Of a stretch of 42,173 bases of DNA, positions 34,242 to 42,173 are shown one piece after another. Positions within the stretch are counted from its first letter, which is position 1. Each line of letters begins with the position of its first letter. The translations under genes were made by a program, and so were the position numbers. The notes beneath the pieces were generated by a model. That model was not told the DNA's origin, made no database searches, and saw nothing but the letters and a program-made list of their open reading frames with translations. The stretch covers positions 1 to 42,173 of the forward strand of contig NZ_JAHKPW010000027.1 in NCBI RefSeq assembly GCF_018860755.1, read 5' to 3'. The stretch is from Colwellia sp. D2M02 (GTDB lineage: Bacteria; Pseudomonadota; Gammaproteobacteria; Enterobacterales; Alteromonadaceae).

Positions 34242-36350
34242 CTAGATTTTTCGCTTAATCATATCCCTAATAATAAAACGGTTCGGGCTTAAGTTAAATA
34301 GCATTTCAGTGTTGACAGGAAAGGGGGTATTACAAATATCTGCGGTTAAGATCTCGGCTGTCAATGGGGCAGAGCATAAACCACGCGCTCCAAAACCTGT
34401 CATGAGATAAAGGTTATCAATACAGGGAGCTGGCGCTTGGTAAGGCCAGTTCTTGTCTTTAGCTAAGTGCGGATACTGAGTTATATGCTCACTGATGTTA
34501 GGCATGGCACCAACTAAAGGTAGGTGATCTTGTGACATGCAGCGCAAACGCGCTTTACTCATACTAATATCTTCACTTTGCCAATTAATGGCTTGGGTTA
34601 GCTCAGGTAAACATTTTTTAAGCATTGTTATATTGTATTGGTCATCTTCGCTTGTTGGGGTAGCTGATGTGTTGTTTTTTTGAAACGTTGCGCCAATACA
34701 GTGCTGATTATTATGTGCGGGTGTTAGGTAGCCCTTATGACAAATAACCGTTTTTAATGGGCCAATAACCGAGTTGGTTTTCATGCTAGTAACTTGACCA
34801 CGCGTTGCACTTAACGGTAAAGACCTCAGCTGCTCTATATTAATATTTTCAGCACCACCACAAAGAACCACTACGCTGGCGTCAAAGTTCTCTTTATCGC
34901 TAATTAAACGCCAACTTTTATTATGAGAGTTTTGAACTAATTTATTGATTTTTGTTTGGCACTTAATGCGTAAACGGTTGGTTTTTTCGGCAGCATTAAA
35001 AAGTTGTTTCACAAGCTCTGGTGGTGAAATCCAGCCAGCATGCGGCATAAATAAACCACCATGGTTTAATTTTATGCCAGCATGCTCACTTGCTTGATGC
35101 GCATTAACACCATGAATAAGAGAGGCTGGCCAGGCATGAATTTCTTCGAAGGCTTGTTGGCGTTTAACTAGGCTGTCTTTATAAGACACTTCTAAAAGAC
35201 CGCACCAGTCGTGAGCAAAATGAAAACCTTGCTTTAATAAGTCTTGATAAAGGTTTTTTGCGTGTAAAAAAGCATGCTGATAAAATAAACTAATGTCGTC
35301 ACTTTGTTGATGAAACAGTGGATAAAGAGCGCCAATGGCGTTACTTGAAGCGCCTTGAGCAACACTCATATCTTTACAGTAAAGTGTAACCTTAACGCCT
35401 TGCTTGGTTAAGGCGTAACTTAAACATGCTGACGCAATACCCCCACCAATAATACTGACATGTTGAGGCTTGGTGATGGTTGGTCTGAGCTGATAACCTT
35501 TGCGAGTTATTGGGTTTTGTTGAAATATAGCCCGCTGTGCATCAGCTTTTTTGCCATTTAATATTAATTTTTCAGTACGATAGCCAATACGTTGTAGTTC
35601 TCGTTTAACAAACCCTGCTACGGTAAAAGTGGTCAGGCTTGCTTGCGCTTTTGATAAACGAGCAATTTGATTAAATAGTTCACTGCCCCACATATCAGGA
35701 TTTTTTGCTGGCGAAAAGCCATCTAAATACCAAATATCAATCAAACCTTTTTGCTTACCGCGGCTATGGTTTATATGTGGTTCGAATGCCGTCAATGCTG
35801 CAGTGGCATCATCAAATAGTAAGGTTAGCTTGATATTATTATCGAGAAAACTCTCAGGTAACGCTATTGATAAATTGTTGGGGAAGTTATCGGGATCACC
35901 TTGAGGATATAATGCTATTAGTAGATCGCTATAATTGGCTAGTTGCGGCAGTATTGCTAAAGACTTTACTAGTTGTGCTTTTGATAACGGGTATTTTTCA
36001 ACACTAATAAAGTGTAATGGAGGGAGTTTTTTTTCGGTTGATTTTTGTGCTCTCTCATAAGCTTGCAGGGTTAAAATAAAGTTCAACCCTGTCCCAAAAC
36101 CTGTTTCAGCTATAGTGACGGTGTCACTTGCTTGTAATAATCGCTCGGTAATATTATTACCATCAATAAAAATTTCTTTACTTTGTTGATAGCCACTTTG
36201 GGTATCAAAATAAATGTCATTAAAACGTTGTGAATAAGGACTACCATCTGGGCGATAATGTAAATGATCATCACTATTGTTAATAGGCTCTTTATCCAAA
36301 GAGGTTGCTTTGGCTGTTTTTTTATTTGGATGCTGATTAGGTGATGACAT
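34242..36350 (-). CDS. mnmC: Bifunctional tRNA wobble-uridine enzyme MnmC
   Basis: 702-residue enzyme finishing 5-methylaminomethyl-2-thiouridine at the wobble position of tRNA (E. coli MnmC 668). The N-terminal methyltransferase domain (about 30-280) shows the SAM loop [18 protein letters not shown] and the [19 protein letters not shown] catalytic block. The C-terminal oxidoreductase (from about 295) shows the FAD-binding [17 protein letters not shown] and, near the end, [19 protein letters not shown]. Both halves look intact. The first 25 residues (Lys-rich) are an extension. It is divergent from fabB, as in enterics. Confidence 0.96.
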   Translation of the reverse strand: MSSPNQHPNKKTAKATSLDKEPINNSDDHLHYRPDGSPYSQRFNDIYFDTQSGYQQSKEIFIDGNNITERLLQASDTVTIAETGFGTGLNFILTLQAYERAQKSTEKKLPPLHFISVEKYPLSKAQLVKSLAILPQLANYSDLLIALYPQGDPDNFPNNLSIALPESFLDNNIKLTLLFDDATAALTAFEPHINHSRGKQKGLIDIWYLDGFSPAKNPDMWGSELFNQIARLSKAQASLTTFTVAGFVKRELQRIGYRTEKLILNGKKADAQRAIFQQNPITRKGYQLRPTITKPQHVSIIGGGIASACLSYALTKQGVKVTLYCKDMSVAQGASSNAIGALYPLFHQQSDDISLFYQHAFLHAKNLYQDLLKQGFHFAHDWCGLLEVSYKDSLVKRQQAFEEIHAWPASLIHGVNAHQASEHAGIKLNHGGLFMPHAGWISPPELVKQLFNAAEKTNRLRIKCQTKINKLVQNSHNKSWRLISDKENFDASVVVLCGGAENINIEQLRSLPLSATRGQVTSMKTNSVIGPLKTVICHKGYLTPAHNNQHCIGATFQKNNTSATPTSEDDQYNITMLKKCLPELTQAINWQSEDISMSKARLRCMSQDHLPLVGAMPNISEHITQYPHLAKDKNWPYQAPAPCIDNLYLMTGFGARGLCSAPLTAEILTADICNTPFPVNTEMLFNLSPNRFIIRDMIKRKI

Positions 36351-36492
36351 TTTCGATACAAATTTCCGTAATACAACTAGTTATCTGAATGACATTTTAC
36401 GTGAAAACTTGATAAGGATCAGTGTTATTTTACTTCTGCTTGCTGGCATTAACTAAAATAGCGTAGCTATCTAGAGCATAATGACATATTAT

Positions 36493-36510
36493 AGTGTACA
36501 AGTGTACGCT
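36493..36510. promoter_or_regulatory. FabR-type operator upstream of fabB
   Basis: The near-palindrome agtgtacaagtgtacgct (AGYGTACA-N2-TGTACRCT) matches what I recall of the E. coli FabR site (AGCGTACA..TGT.CGCT) found before fabA and fabB. It lies 102 bases before the fabB start codon. FabR adjusts fabB to the ratio of unsaturated to saturated acyl chains. The match is from memory; no alignment was run. Confidence 0.7.
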
Positions 36511-36611
36511 GGTTCTGGAGTTGAAATAGATTAGCTTTGATAGGTAATACCAGTTTGGCCGCTATTATCAGTATAATGGCGAAGATTTTATAATTAAAGA
36601 TGGTTAATTAA

Positions 36612-37826
36612 ATGAAACGTGTCGTAATTACAGGTTTAGGTATTGTATCAAGTATTGGTAACAATGCAGAAGAAGTGCTAGCTTCATTAAAAGCGGGTAA
36701 GTCAGGTATTACTCATTCAGAAAGCTTTGCTGAACAAGGGCTAAAAAGCCATGTTTGGGGCAAGCCTGCACTTGAAACAAAAGATCATATTGACCGTAAA
36801 GCTATTCGCTTTATGGGAGATGCTGCAGGTTATGCGTATATCGCGATGGACCAGGCAATCAAAGACGCCAAATTAACTGAAGAGCAAGTATCTAATGTTC
36901 GCACCGGTATTGTTGCTGGTAGTGGCGGTGCTTCATCTGCAAATATTGTTGAGTCTACCGATACTTTACGTAACCGTGGTATTCGCCGTGTTGGCCCTTA
37001 TGCTGTACCTAAAACGATGGGTAGCACCGTATCAGCTTGTTTAGCGACCCCGTTTAAAATTAAAGGCGTTAACTATTCTATTAGCTCAGCTTGTGCAACC
37101 AGTGCTCACTGTATTGGTAATGCAATGGAGCTTATTCAACTAGGTAAGCAAGATGTTGTTTTTGCTGGCGGTGGTGAAGAAGTTCATTGGTCATTAGCGA
37201 TGATGTTTGACGGTATGGGCGCATTATCAGCTGGTCGTAATGATACACCAGAGTTAGCTTCACGTACTTATGATGCAGACCGTGACGGTTTTGTTATTTC
37301 TGGCGGTGGCGGTATGGTTGTGGTTGAAGAGCTAGAGCATGCATTAGCTCGTGGCGCACATATTTATGCTGAATTAGTAGGTTACGGTGCTACGTCTGAC
37401 GGCTATGATATGGTTGCTCCAAGTGGTGAAGGTGCAGTACGTTGTATGCAACAAGCAATGCAAGGCGTTGAAGGTAAAGTAGACTACTTAAATACCCATG
37501 GTACCTCGACACCAGTAGGTGATGTGAAAGAGCTTGGTGCTATTCAAGAATTATTTGGTGCCGACTCTCCAGCCATTAGTGCAACTAAAGCCATGACAGG
37601 TCATGCATTAGGTGCTGCGGGTGTTCATGAAGCAATTTACTCTTTATTAATGATGGAAAACAACTTTGTTGCGCCATCGATTAATGTTGATAACTTAGAT
37701 GAACAAGCGCAAGGCTTAGATATTGTTACTGAAAAACGTGACGCAGAGCTTAACTTGATCATGTCAAATAGCTTTGGCTTTGGTGGCACTAACGCTACTT
37801 TAGTAATGAAAAAATTTAACGGTTAA
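36612..37826 (+). CDS. fabB: Beta-ketoacyl-ACP synthase I FabB
   Basis: 404-residue condensing enzyme of fatty acid elongation, essential for unsaturated fatty acids (E. coli FabB 406). The catalytic Cys161 is in [11 protein letters not shown]. His296 is in [12 protein letters not shown], Lys326 in [15 protein letters not shown] and His331 in the same block, two residues offset from the E. coli C163/H298/K328/H333. The end [17 protein letters not shown] is standard. A FabR-type operator lies upstream, and a strong terminator downstream makes it monocistronic. Confidence 0.98.
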   Translation: MKRVVITGLGIVSSIGNNAEEVLASLKAGKSGITHSESFAEQGLKSHVWGKPALETKDHIDRKAIRFMGDAAGYAYIAMDQAIKDAKLTEEQVSNVRTGIVAGSGGASSANIVESTDTLRNRGIRRVGPYAVPKTMGSTVSACLATPFKIKGVNYSISSACATSAHCIGNAMELIQLGKQDVVFAGGGEEVHWSLAMMFDGMGALSAGRNDTPELASRTYDADRDGFVISGGGGMVVVEELEHALARGAHIYAELVGYGATSDGYDMVAPSGEGAVRCMQQAMQGVEGKVDYLNTHGTSTPVGDVKELGAIQELFGADSPAISATKAMTGHALGAAGVHEAIYSLLMMENNFVAPSINVDNLDEQAQGLDIVTEKRDAELNLIMSNSFGFGGTNATLVMKKFNG

Positions 37827-37848
37827 TTATTATAATTAAGCCGCAGTT

Positions 37849-37885
37849 AAAAGCCCGATAGAAACACTTTCTATCGGGCTTTTTT
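37849..37885 (+). terminator. Intrinsic terminator of fabB
   Basis: A 16-bp perfect stem (37849-37864 with 37868-37883) with a 3-nt loop and a T tract, 22 bases after the fabB stop. Confidence 0.92.
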
Positions 37886-38001
37886 GTGCAAAAAATTACG
37901 ACTTGTTTTGTTAAAGATAAAGCTAGCCTACTAGTTGTTATAAAGCTATCACCGTATAATAGAAATACATTTCCTGATTTCCTTGGTAAGCGTTATTTAT
38001 A

Positions 38002-39129
38002 ATGAAAATCTATTTTGATGAAAATATGCCTTTTGCTCACGAGTTTTTTTCTGATTTTGGTGAGTTAGTCCCTTTTTCTGGCAGAGAAATTACAGCAGAG
38101 CAAGTGGCAGATGCTGATGTATTATTAGTACGCTCCATCACTCAAGTGAATGCGCAATTACTAGCGAACAACAATAAGTTATCGTTTGTTGGTAGTGCTA
38201 CTATTGGTACCGACCACATTGATTTACCTTATTTAGCAGGTCGTGATATTAGCTTTCATTCAGCGCCAGGTTGTAATGCTGTTTCAGTAGCTGAGTATGT
38301 ATTAAGTAGCTTGGTTGTACTTAGTGAGCGTTATTTACTGGATTTAAGCTCATTAACGGTTGGTATTGTTGGTGGCGGCAATACTGGAACACGTTTAAGT
38401 GAAAAGTTAGCGGCTTTAGGTATTTGTTATAAAATTTGCGATCCGTTACTTGAGCAAAACCCTCAAGACTTACGTGAATTCTCTTCGTTAACAGAAGTAT
38501 TAGACTGCGATGTTATTTCACTGCACGTGCCGAAAGTTACTACGGGTGATCACCCAACGTATCATTTACTCAATAGTGAAAACTTAGCTAATTTACGTGA
38601 TGAGCAAATATTAATTAGTGCATGTCGTGGTGATGTTATTGATAATCAAGCGTTACTGGCTTTAAAGCAATCAGGGCATGGGTTAAAACTGGTTCTTGAT
38701 GTTTGGGAGGGGGAGCCAAAGGTGCTTGAGCCTTTAATTCCTTATACCGAATTAGCAACGGCACACATTGCTGGTTATAGCTTAGAAGGAAAAGCTCGTG
38801 GCAGTGAAATGCTCTATCAGGCATTATGTCAGCACCTTAATTTAAAAGTGACACATAAGCTAACGGACTTTTTACCGAGCGCAAGTATTACTTTTGTTGA
38901 ATTAAAGCAAGATTTTAGTCAAATATTACTAAACCAGCTGGTAAAAATGGTTTACGATGTAAGGCGAGACGATGCAATATTTCGTCAACAATTATCCGTT
39001 GAAGGTTTTGATAGTATCAGAAAGAGCTACCCCGTTCGTCGAGAATTTTCCGCAGTAACGGTATCTTCATCACCTAATGCTTATAGTGATGTGCCACATC
39101 ATTTAGGCTTTAATAAAATGTCCAACTAA
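38002..39129 (+). CDS. pdxB: Erythronate-4-phosphate dehydrogenase PdxB
   Basis: 375-residue D-2-hydroxyacid dehydrogenase of pyridoxal phosphate synthesis (E. coli PdxB 378). It opens MKIYFDENMPFAHEFFSDFG and keeps RSITQVNAQLL, FVGSATIGTDHID and the Rossmann loop GIVGGGNTGTRLSEKLAALG. The catalytic region includes CRGDVIDNQAL, LDVWEGEP and AHIAGYSLEGKARG, containing the Arg/Glu/His triad. The C-terminal dimerisation domain (after about 290) is present. It lies 13 bases before asd and should be co-transcribed with it. Confidence 0.97.
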   Translation: MKIYFDENMPFAHEFFSDFGELVPFSGREITAEQVADADVLLVRSITQVNAQLLANNNKLSFVGSATIGTDHIDLPYLAGRDISFHSAPGCNAVSVAEYVLSSLVVLSERYLLDLSSLTVGIVGGGNTGTRLSEKLAALGICYKICDPLLEQNPQDLREFSSLTEVLDCDVISLHVPKVTTGDHPTYHLLNSENLANLRDEQILISACRGDVIDNQALLALKQSGHGLKLVLDVWEGEPKVLEPLIPYTELATAHIAGYSLEGKARGSEMLYQALCQHLNLKVTHKLTDFLPSASITFVELKQDFSQILLNQLVKMVYDVRRDDAIFRQQLSVEGFDSIRKSYPVRREFSAVTVSSSPNAYSDVPHHLGFNKMSN

Positions 39130-39142
39130 AAGAGAGAGGATC

Positions 39143-40162
39143 ATGGCACAAAAATTTGATGTATGCATACTTGGCGCAACTGGGCTAGTTGGCAAAACTA
39201 TTATGGAAATTTTAGAGCAACGCGACTTTCCTATTAATAAACTGTACCCATTAGCAAGCGCTCGCTCAGCCGGTGAATTTATTGAATTTAATGGTGAAAG
39301 TATTGAAGTGCTAGATGCAGATCATTTTGATTTTAGTTTAGCGCAAATTGGCTTTTTCTCTGCTGGCGGCTCAACGTCTGCTAAGTTTGCACCTATTGCT
39401 GGCGAAGCGGGTTGTATTGTTATTGATAATACCTCTGAATTTCGCTACGAAGCTGATATTCCATTAGTTGTGCCAGAAGTTAACCCAGAAGCACTTGCTG
39501 AATACCGTAATCGCAACATTATTGCTAACCCTAATTGTTCAACTATTCAAATGATGGTTGCATTAAAACCAATTTATGATGCCGTAGGTATTAGCCGCGT
39601 TAATGTAAGCACATACCAGTCAGTATCTGGTGGCGGTAAAGAGTGTATCGACGAATTAGCTAAGCAAACATCCGACTTACTTTGTGGTAAACCAGTTGAA
39701 AGTAAAAACTTTTCTCGTCAAATCGCATTTAATGTTATTCCACAAATTGATGTGTTTTTAGAAAATGGCTACACCAAAGAAGAAATGAAAATGGTGTGGG
39801 AAACGAAGAAAATTTTGAATGACGAAAACGTACTGGTAAATCCTACTGCAGTAAGAGTACCGGTATTCTTTGGTCACGGTGAAGCGTTACACATTGAAAC
39901 TAACTCACCAATTTCAGCTGAAGAAGTTAAAGATTTACTAGCGCAAGCACCTGGTATTGTTGTTTGTCGTAACGATGAAGACTTCCCAACACAAATTGGT
40001 AATGCAAGCGGCAAAGATGAAACTTTTGTTGGTCGTATTCGTGAAGATATTAGCCATAACTGTGGCATTAATATGTGGATTGTTGCTGATAACGTACGTA
40101 AAGGCGCAGCAACTAACAGTGTGCAAATCGCAGAGCTATTAGTAAAAGATCATTTAAGTTAA
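39143..40162 (+). CDS. asd: Aspartate-semialdehyde dehydrogenase
   Basis: 339-residue NADP-dependent enzyme reducing aspartyl phosphate to the semialdehyde, the branch point for lysine, methionine, threonine and diaminopimelate. The NADP loop is LGATGLVGKTIMEILEQR. The catalytic Cys132 is in NPNCSTIQM, the substrate block is YQSVSGGGKECIDEL, and a catalytic-type His is in HGEALHIET (His250). The presence of the Cys separates it from the inactive E. coli Usg, which has the same neighbour pdxB. A GAGAGAGG ribosome site precedes it. Confidence 0.96.
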   Translation: MAQKFDVCILGATGLVGKTIMEILEQRDFPINKLYPLASARSAGEFIEFNGESIEVLDADHFDFSLAQIGFFSAGGSTSAKFAPIAGEAGCIVIDNTSEFRYEADIPLVVPEVNPEALAEYRNRNIIANPNCSTIQMMVALKPIYDAVGISRVNVSTYQSVSGGGKECIDELAKQTSDLLCGKPVESKNFSRQIAFNVIPQIDVFLENGYTKEEMKMVWETKKILNDENVLVNPTAVRVPVFFGHGEALHIETNSPISAEEVKDLLAQAPGIVVCRNDEDFPTQIGNASGKDETFVGRIREDISHNCGINMWIVADNVRKGAATNSVQIAELLVKDHLS

Positions 40163-40194
40163 TTTATTTTATATTAGCCGATTAAAGAAAAGCT

Positions 40195-40242
40195 AAAACT
40201 CGTCGTTAACTATAGATAATATGGCTAACAACGAGTTTTTTT
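40195..40242 (+). terminator. Terminator of pdxB-asd
   Basis: A 9-bp outer stem (aaaactcgt 40195-40203, acgagtttt 40231-40239) enclosing a partly pairing loop (gttaac against ctaac) and followed by T, 32 bases after asd. Confidence 0.75.
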
Positions 40243-40614
40243 ATGCCTGTTATTCTGGTGTAATGGTTTATACCCGTAGAGTTTAATGCTAAATAACCTA
40301 ACTTGGTATCATCAGTTCACTTAATGTAAAGTAGTGATGAAAGAGTGTTGAGATAAATCATACTGATTTTATTCAGTTAAAAATCATTCAGAGGCGAATA
40401 ACACGAGACATCTTCATTGAATTTGGTATTATTTATGAACATTTTGCGAGTTAGCTGCCTATAATGCCTGTTGGAACAATTTTTGCTTATTTATCATAAG
40501 CAAATTAACCAAGCTAATTCAGCGATTATTTACGTAAAGGGTTATTCAAAACGGCATTTTTTTGACAAATGCAGTGGAATGTAACGTAATTATAATAAAA
40601 ATTAGGATATCTTA
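40243..40614. other. Leader region of the FimV/HubP gene
   Basis: About 370 bases without a gene. It carries a 9-bp hairpin (tttgcttat 40482-40490, ataagcaaa 40496-40504) and the AGGA ribosome site 7 bases before the start of the next gene. A promoter is expected here, but I cannot place it confidently. Confidence 0.5.
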
Positions 40615-42173
40615 ATGCAAAAATTATTGCGCCTGTGCCTATGGCAGGTAGTCATTTTTGGCATACTTTCAATGCACTTTCCTGTTAATGCCGAAGACGA
40701 TCGTGGCATTCGTATGCGTGGACCTAAAAGCAGTGATGTTTTCCCTTATGATCGTTACGGACCAATTAACTCACGAGATACCTTATGGAACATCGCTTTA
40801 ACGATTAGACCTGATAATCGTTTAAGTGTTTATCAAGTGATGGAAGCACTCCATCAAGCTAACCCGCAAGCTTTTGTCGACAGCAATATTAACCATTTAG
40901 TTGAGGGGCAATATTTAAAAATACCATCATTCGATCGCATGATGGCCGTAAATACAGAACAAGCACGCGCAAAAGTTGAGTCAGATGAAAAATCATGGGC
41001 TAAAAAACAGCCTAAAGTAGCTAAAGAGCCAGTTGTTGTGGCTCCGAGTGTTAAAAAAGAAGATCTAGATACTGTTAAAGTTGAGATTAATGATCAGCTA
41101 CAACAAATTGATAGTGAACAACAAAAGCGCTTAGCCACCATTCAAAATGATGTCTTAGATTCTATAGATGGTTTACAAGCTATTCTCAAAGAAAATGAAG
41201 CGTTACGTCAGCGTTTAACTACTTTCAACGACAAACTTGTTGTCATGCAAAACGAGGTTGCCAAGAGTAAAGAAATTAAGTTGCAAATGGACGATATGAT
41301 CCAATTGCAACAAGCATTACTTGCTAAAGCTGAGGCTAGAGAGCAGCAACTACTACTTGAAAAGCAGCAAGCTGAGATCGCCGAAGAAGATTTTACTTCA
41401 AGTATCTGGTTCCTATTATTAATGGGCACAGTGCCGGCGATGTTATTGCTGGGTTTATTGGCTTTTCTTTTTAAGCGTCGTCAAAAAGCGTCCGATGAAG
41501 TTTTTTTTAATGAGTTAGATAAGGAAAAAGCACCGAAAGAAGCACCTGAAAATAAAAAAGAAACGACTGACGATGAACTGTCACTTGTTGGCGATTTAGA
41601 TCTAGACGATGAATTATCTCTTGATGATGAGCTTGATATTGAAGATGAATTATCACTCGATGATGATTTAGGCTTAGATTTAGATGATAGTTTATCGCTT
41701 GATGATCAATTACTGGATGATGACTTATCGGTTGACTTATTAGAAGACGATGGGGAAAAGTTGCTTGACGATGATGTAATTCATTTAGATGACGACGATG
41801 ATGATGCCTTAGATGATCTTGAAGATATTTTACTCGATGATGATAGTGATGGTGAAGCTTTAGAAGGCGGAGAGTTAGGTCAAGGTGATTTAGATGATTT
41901 ACTTTCAGGCTTAGGGAGTGATGACGAATCAACCGAAGCTGAAGACTTGCCTGACGGTGAGTTAAATCAAAATGATTTAGATGACTTGCTTAATGGTTTA
42001 GGTGATGACGACGATACGGAAACTAACACCGAAGAAATTAATATTGATGAAGAGCTTGCACAAGCGTCAGCGGATGTCACAGAGCCTGATGATATTGACA
42101 CATTACTTGAGTCTGTTGATGAAGAGCCAGCGCCAGCAGCGGATGTCACTGACCCTGATGATATTGACGCATT
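40615..42173 (+). CDS. fimV: FimV/HubP-type polar protein, partial (runs off window)
   Basis: Open reading frame of 519 codons with no stop before the window edge, so only the N-terminal part is seen. A signal segment (residues 1-27, ending NA) leads into a periplasmic region. That region has the FimV N-terminal LysM-like motif YGPINSRDTLWNIALTIRP and VYQVMEALHQANPQAF (about 41-85), and then a coiled coil (about 150-255). One membrane segment (about 263-285) is followed by basic residues and a long, extremely acidic cytoplasmic tail of repeats. In Pseudomonas and Vibrio such proteins organise the cell pole and are encoded between asd and truA. A polar-landmark role is an inference from family and place. 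Confidence 0.92.
   Translation, partial: MQKLLRLCLWQVVIFGILSMHFPVNAEDDRGIRMRGPKSSDVFPYDRYGPINSRDTLWNIALTIRPDNRLSVYQVMEALHQANPQAFVDSNINHLVEGQYLKIPSFDRMMAVNTEQARAKVESDEKSWAKKQPKVAKEPVVVAPSVKKEDLDTVKVEINDQLQQIDSEQQKRLATIQNDVLDSIDGLQAILKENEALRQRLTTFNDKLVVMQNEVAKSKEIKLQMDDMIQLQQALLAKAEAREQQLLLEKQQAEIAEEDFTSSIWFLLLMGTVPAMLLLGLLAFLFKRRQKASDEVFFNELDKEKAPKEAPENKKETTDDELSLVGDLDLDDELSLDDELDIEDELSLDDDLGLDLDDSLSLDDQLLDDDLSVDLLEDDGEKLLDDDVIHLDDDDDDALDDLEDILLDDDSDGEALEGGELGQGDLDDLLSGLGSDDESTEAEDLPDGELNQNDLDDLLNGLGDDDDTETNTEEINIDEELAQASADVTEPDDIDTLLESVDEEPAPAADVTDPDDIDA

Noticed and set aside
39143-40162. Calling the gene after pdxB 'usg' by E. coli synteny.
   Set aside because: The catalytic Cys in NPNCSTIQM and the other active-site blocks are intact, so it is a real Asd.
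41507-42149. Two open minus-strand frames rich in His or in Ser.
   Set aside because: They are antisense shadows of the GAT/GAA repeats coding the acidic FimV tail; no start context and low-complexity composition.
1-42173. CRISPR arrays, insertion sequences, prophage genes, tRNA or rRNA genes.
   Set aside because: No regularly spaced repeats, transposase or phage genes, or tRNA-like folds other than tmRNA were seen.

Overview
The window looks like chromosomal DNA of a marine, probably cold-adapted gammaproteobacterium of the Colwellia/Alteromonadales group. The DNA is AT-rich with TTA/AAA-type codon use. The block order matches the conserved gammaproteobacterial blocks hdfR-maoP, ssrA-smpB-ratAB-bamE-recN-nadK-grpE and epmC-yfcL-mnmC-fabB-pdxB-asd-fimV. 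It also carries a six-gene Mrp sodium/proton antiporter operon and a tmRNA tag reading ANDETFALAA. The genus is inferred from general familiarity, not from a search.

Layout. Positions 1-4.5 kb hold an RstB-like sensor kinase, a small exported two-repeat protein, a CreA-like lipoprotein, an unrecognised 150-residue protein and the LysR regulator HdfR. HdfR is divergent from maoP. Positions 5.2-8.2 kb hold an overlapping pair: a GshB-like ATP-grasp ligase and a DUF1704 'QEGLA' metallopeptidase-like protein. From 8.3 to 13.6 kb come a DUF945 protein, a zinc alcohol dehydrogenase, a one-domain RRM RNA-binding protein, a GNAT acetyltransferase, and an FNR-like regulator with an exported isochorismatase-fold protein. 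From 14 to 23.8 kb is the housekeeping block: tmRNA and SmpB (trans-translation), RatA/RatB, BamE, RecN, NadK, GrpE, DnaK and DnaJ. From 23.9 to 30.6 kb an Lrp-type regulator is divergent from mrpACDEFG. From 30.7 kb to the end are EpmC, a second NAD-kinase-fold protein, YfcL, an orphan periplasmic binding protein, MnmC, FabB, PdxB, Asd and a FimV/HubP-type polar protein cut by the window end.

Regulation that can be read directly: textbook sigma-32 promoters before grpE and dnaK (both with 13-nt spacers); a perfect LexA (SOS) box before recN that lies inside a terminator-like hairpin for nadK; a FabR-type operator before fabB; many strong intrinsic terminators at convergent gene ends; and a hairpin that could mask the ribosome binding site of the isochorismatase-fold gene.

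The best candidate for an undescribed system is the ATP-grasp/DUF1704 pair. A peptide-bond-forming ligase and a putative carboxypeptidase of the family related to eukaryotic MATCAP are translationally coupled. This recalls the tubulin tyrosination/detyrosination pair, and the substrate is unknown. The LexA-box/terminator composite and the FliM-like short motifs repeated in the FimV tail are the next most interesting points.
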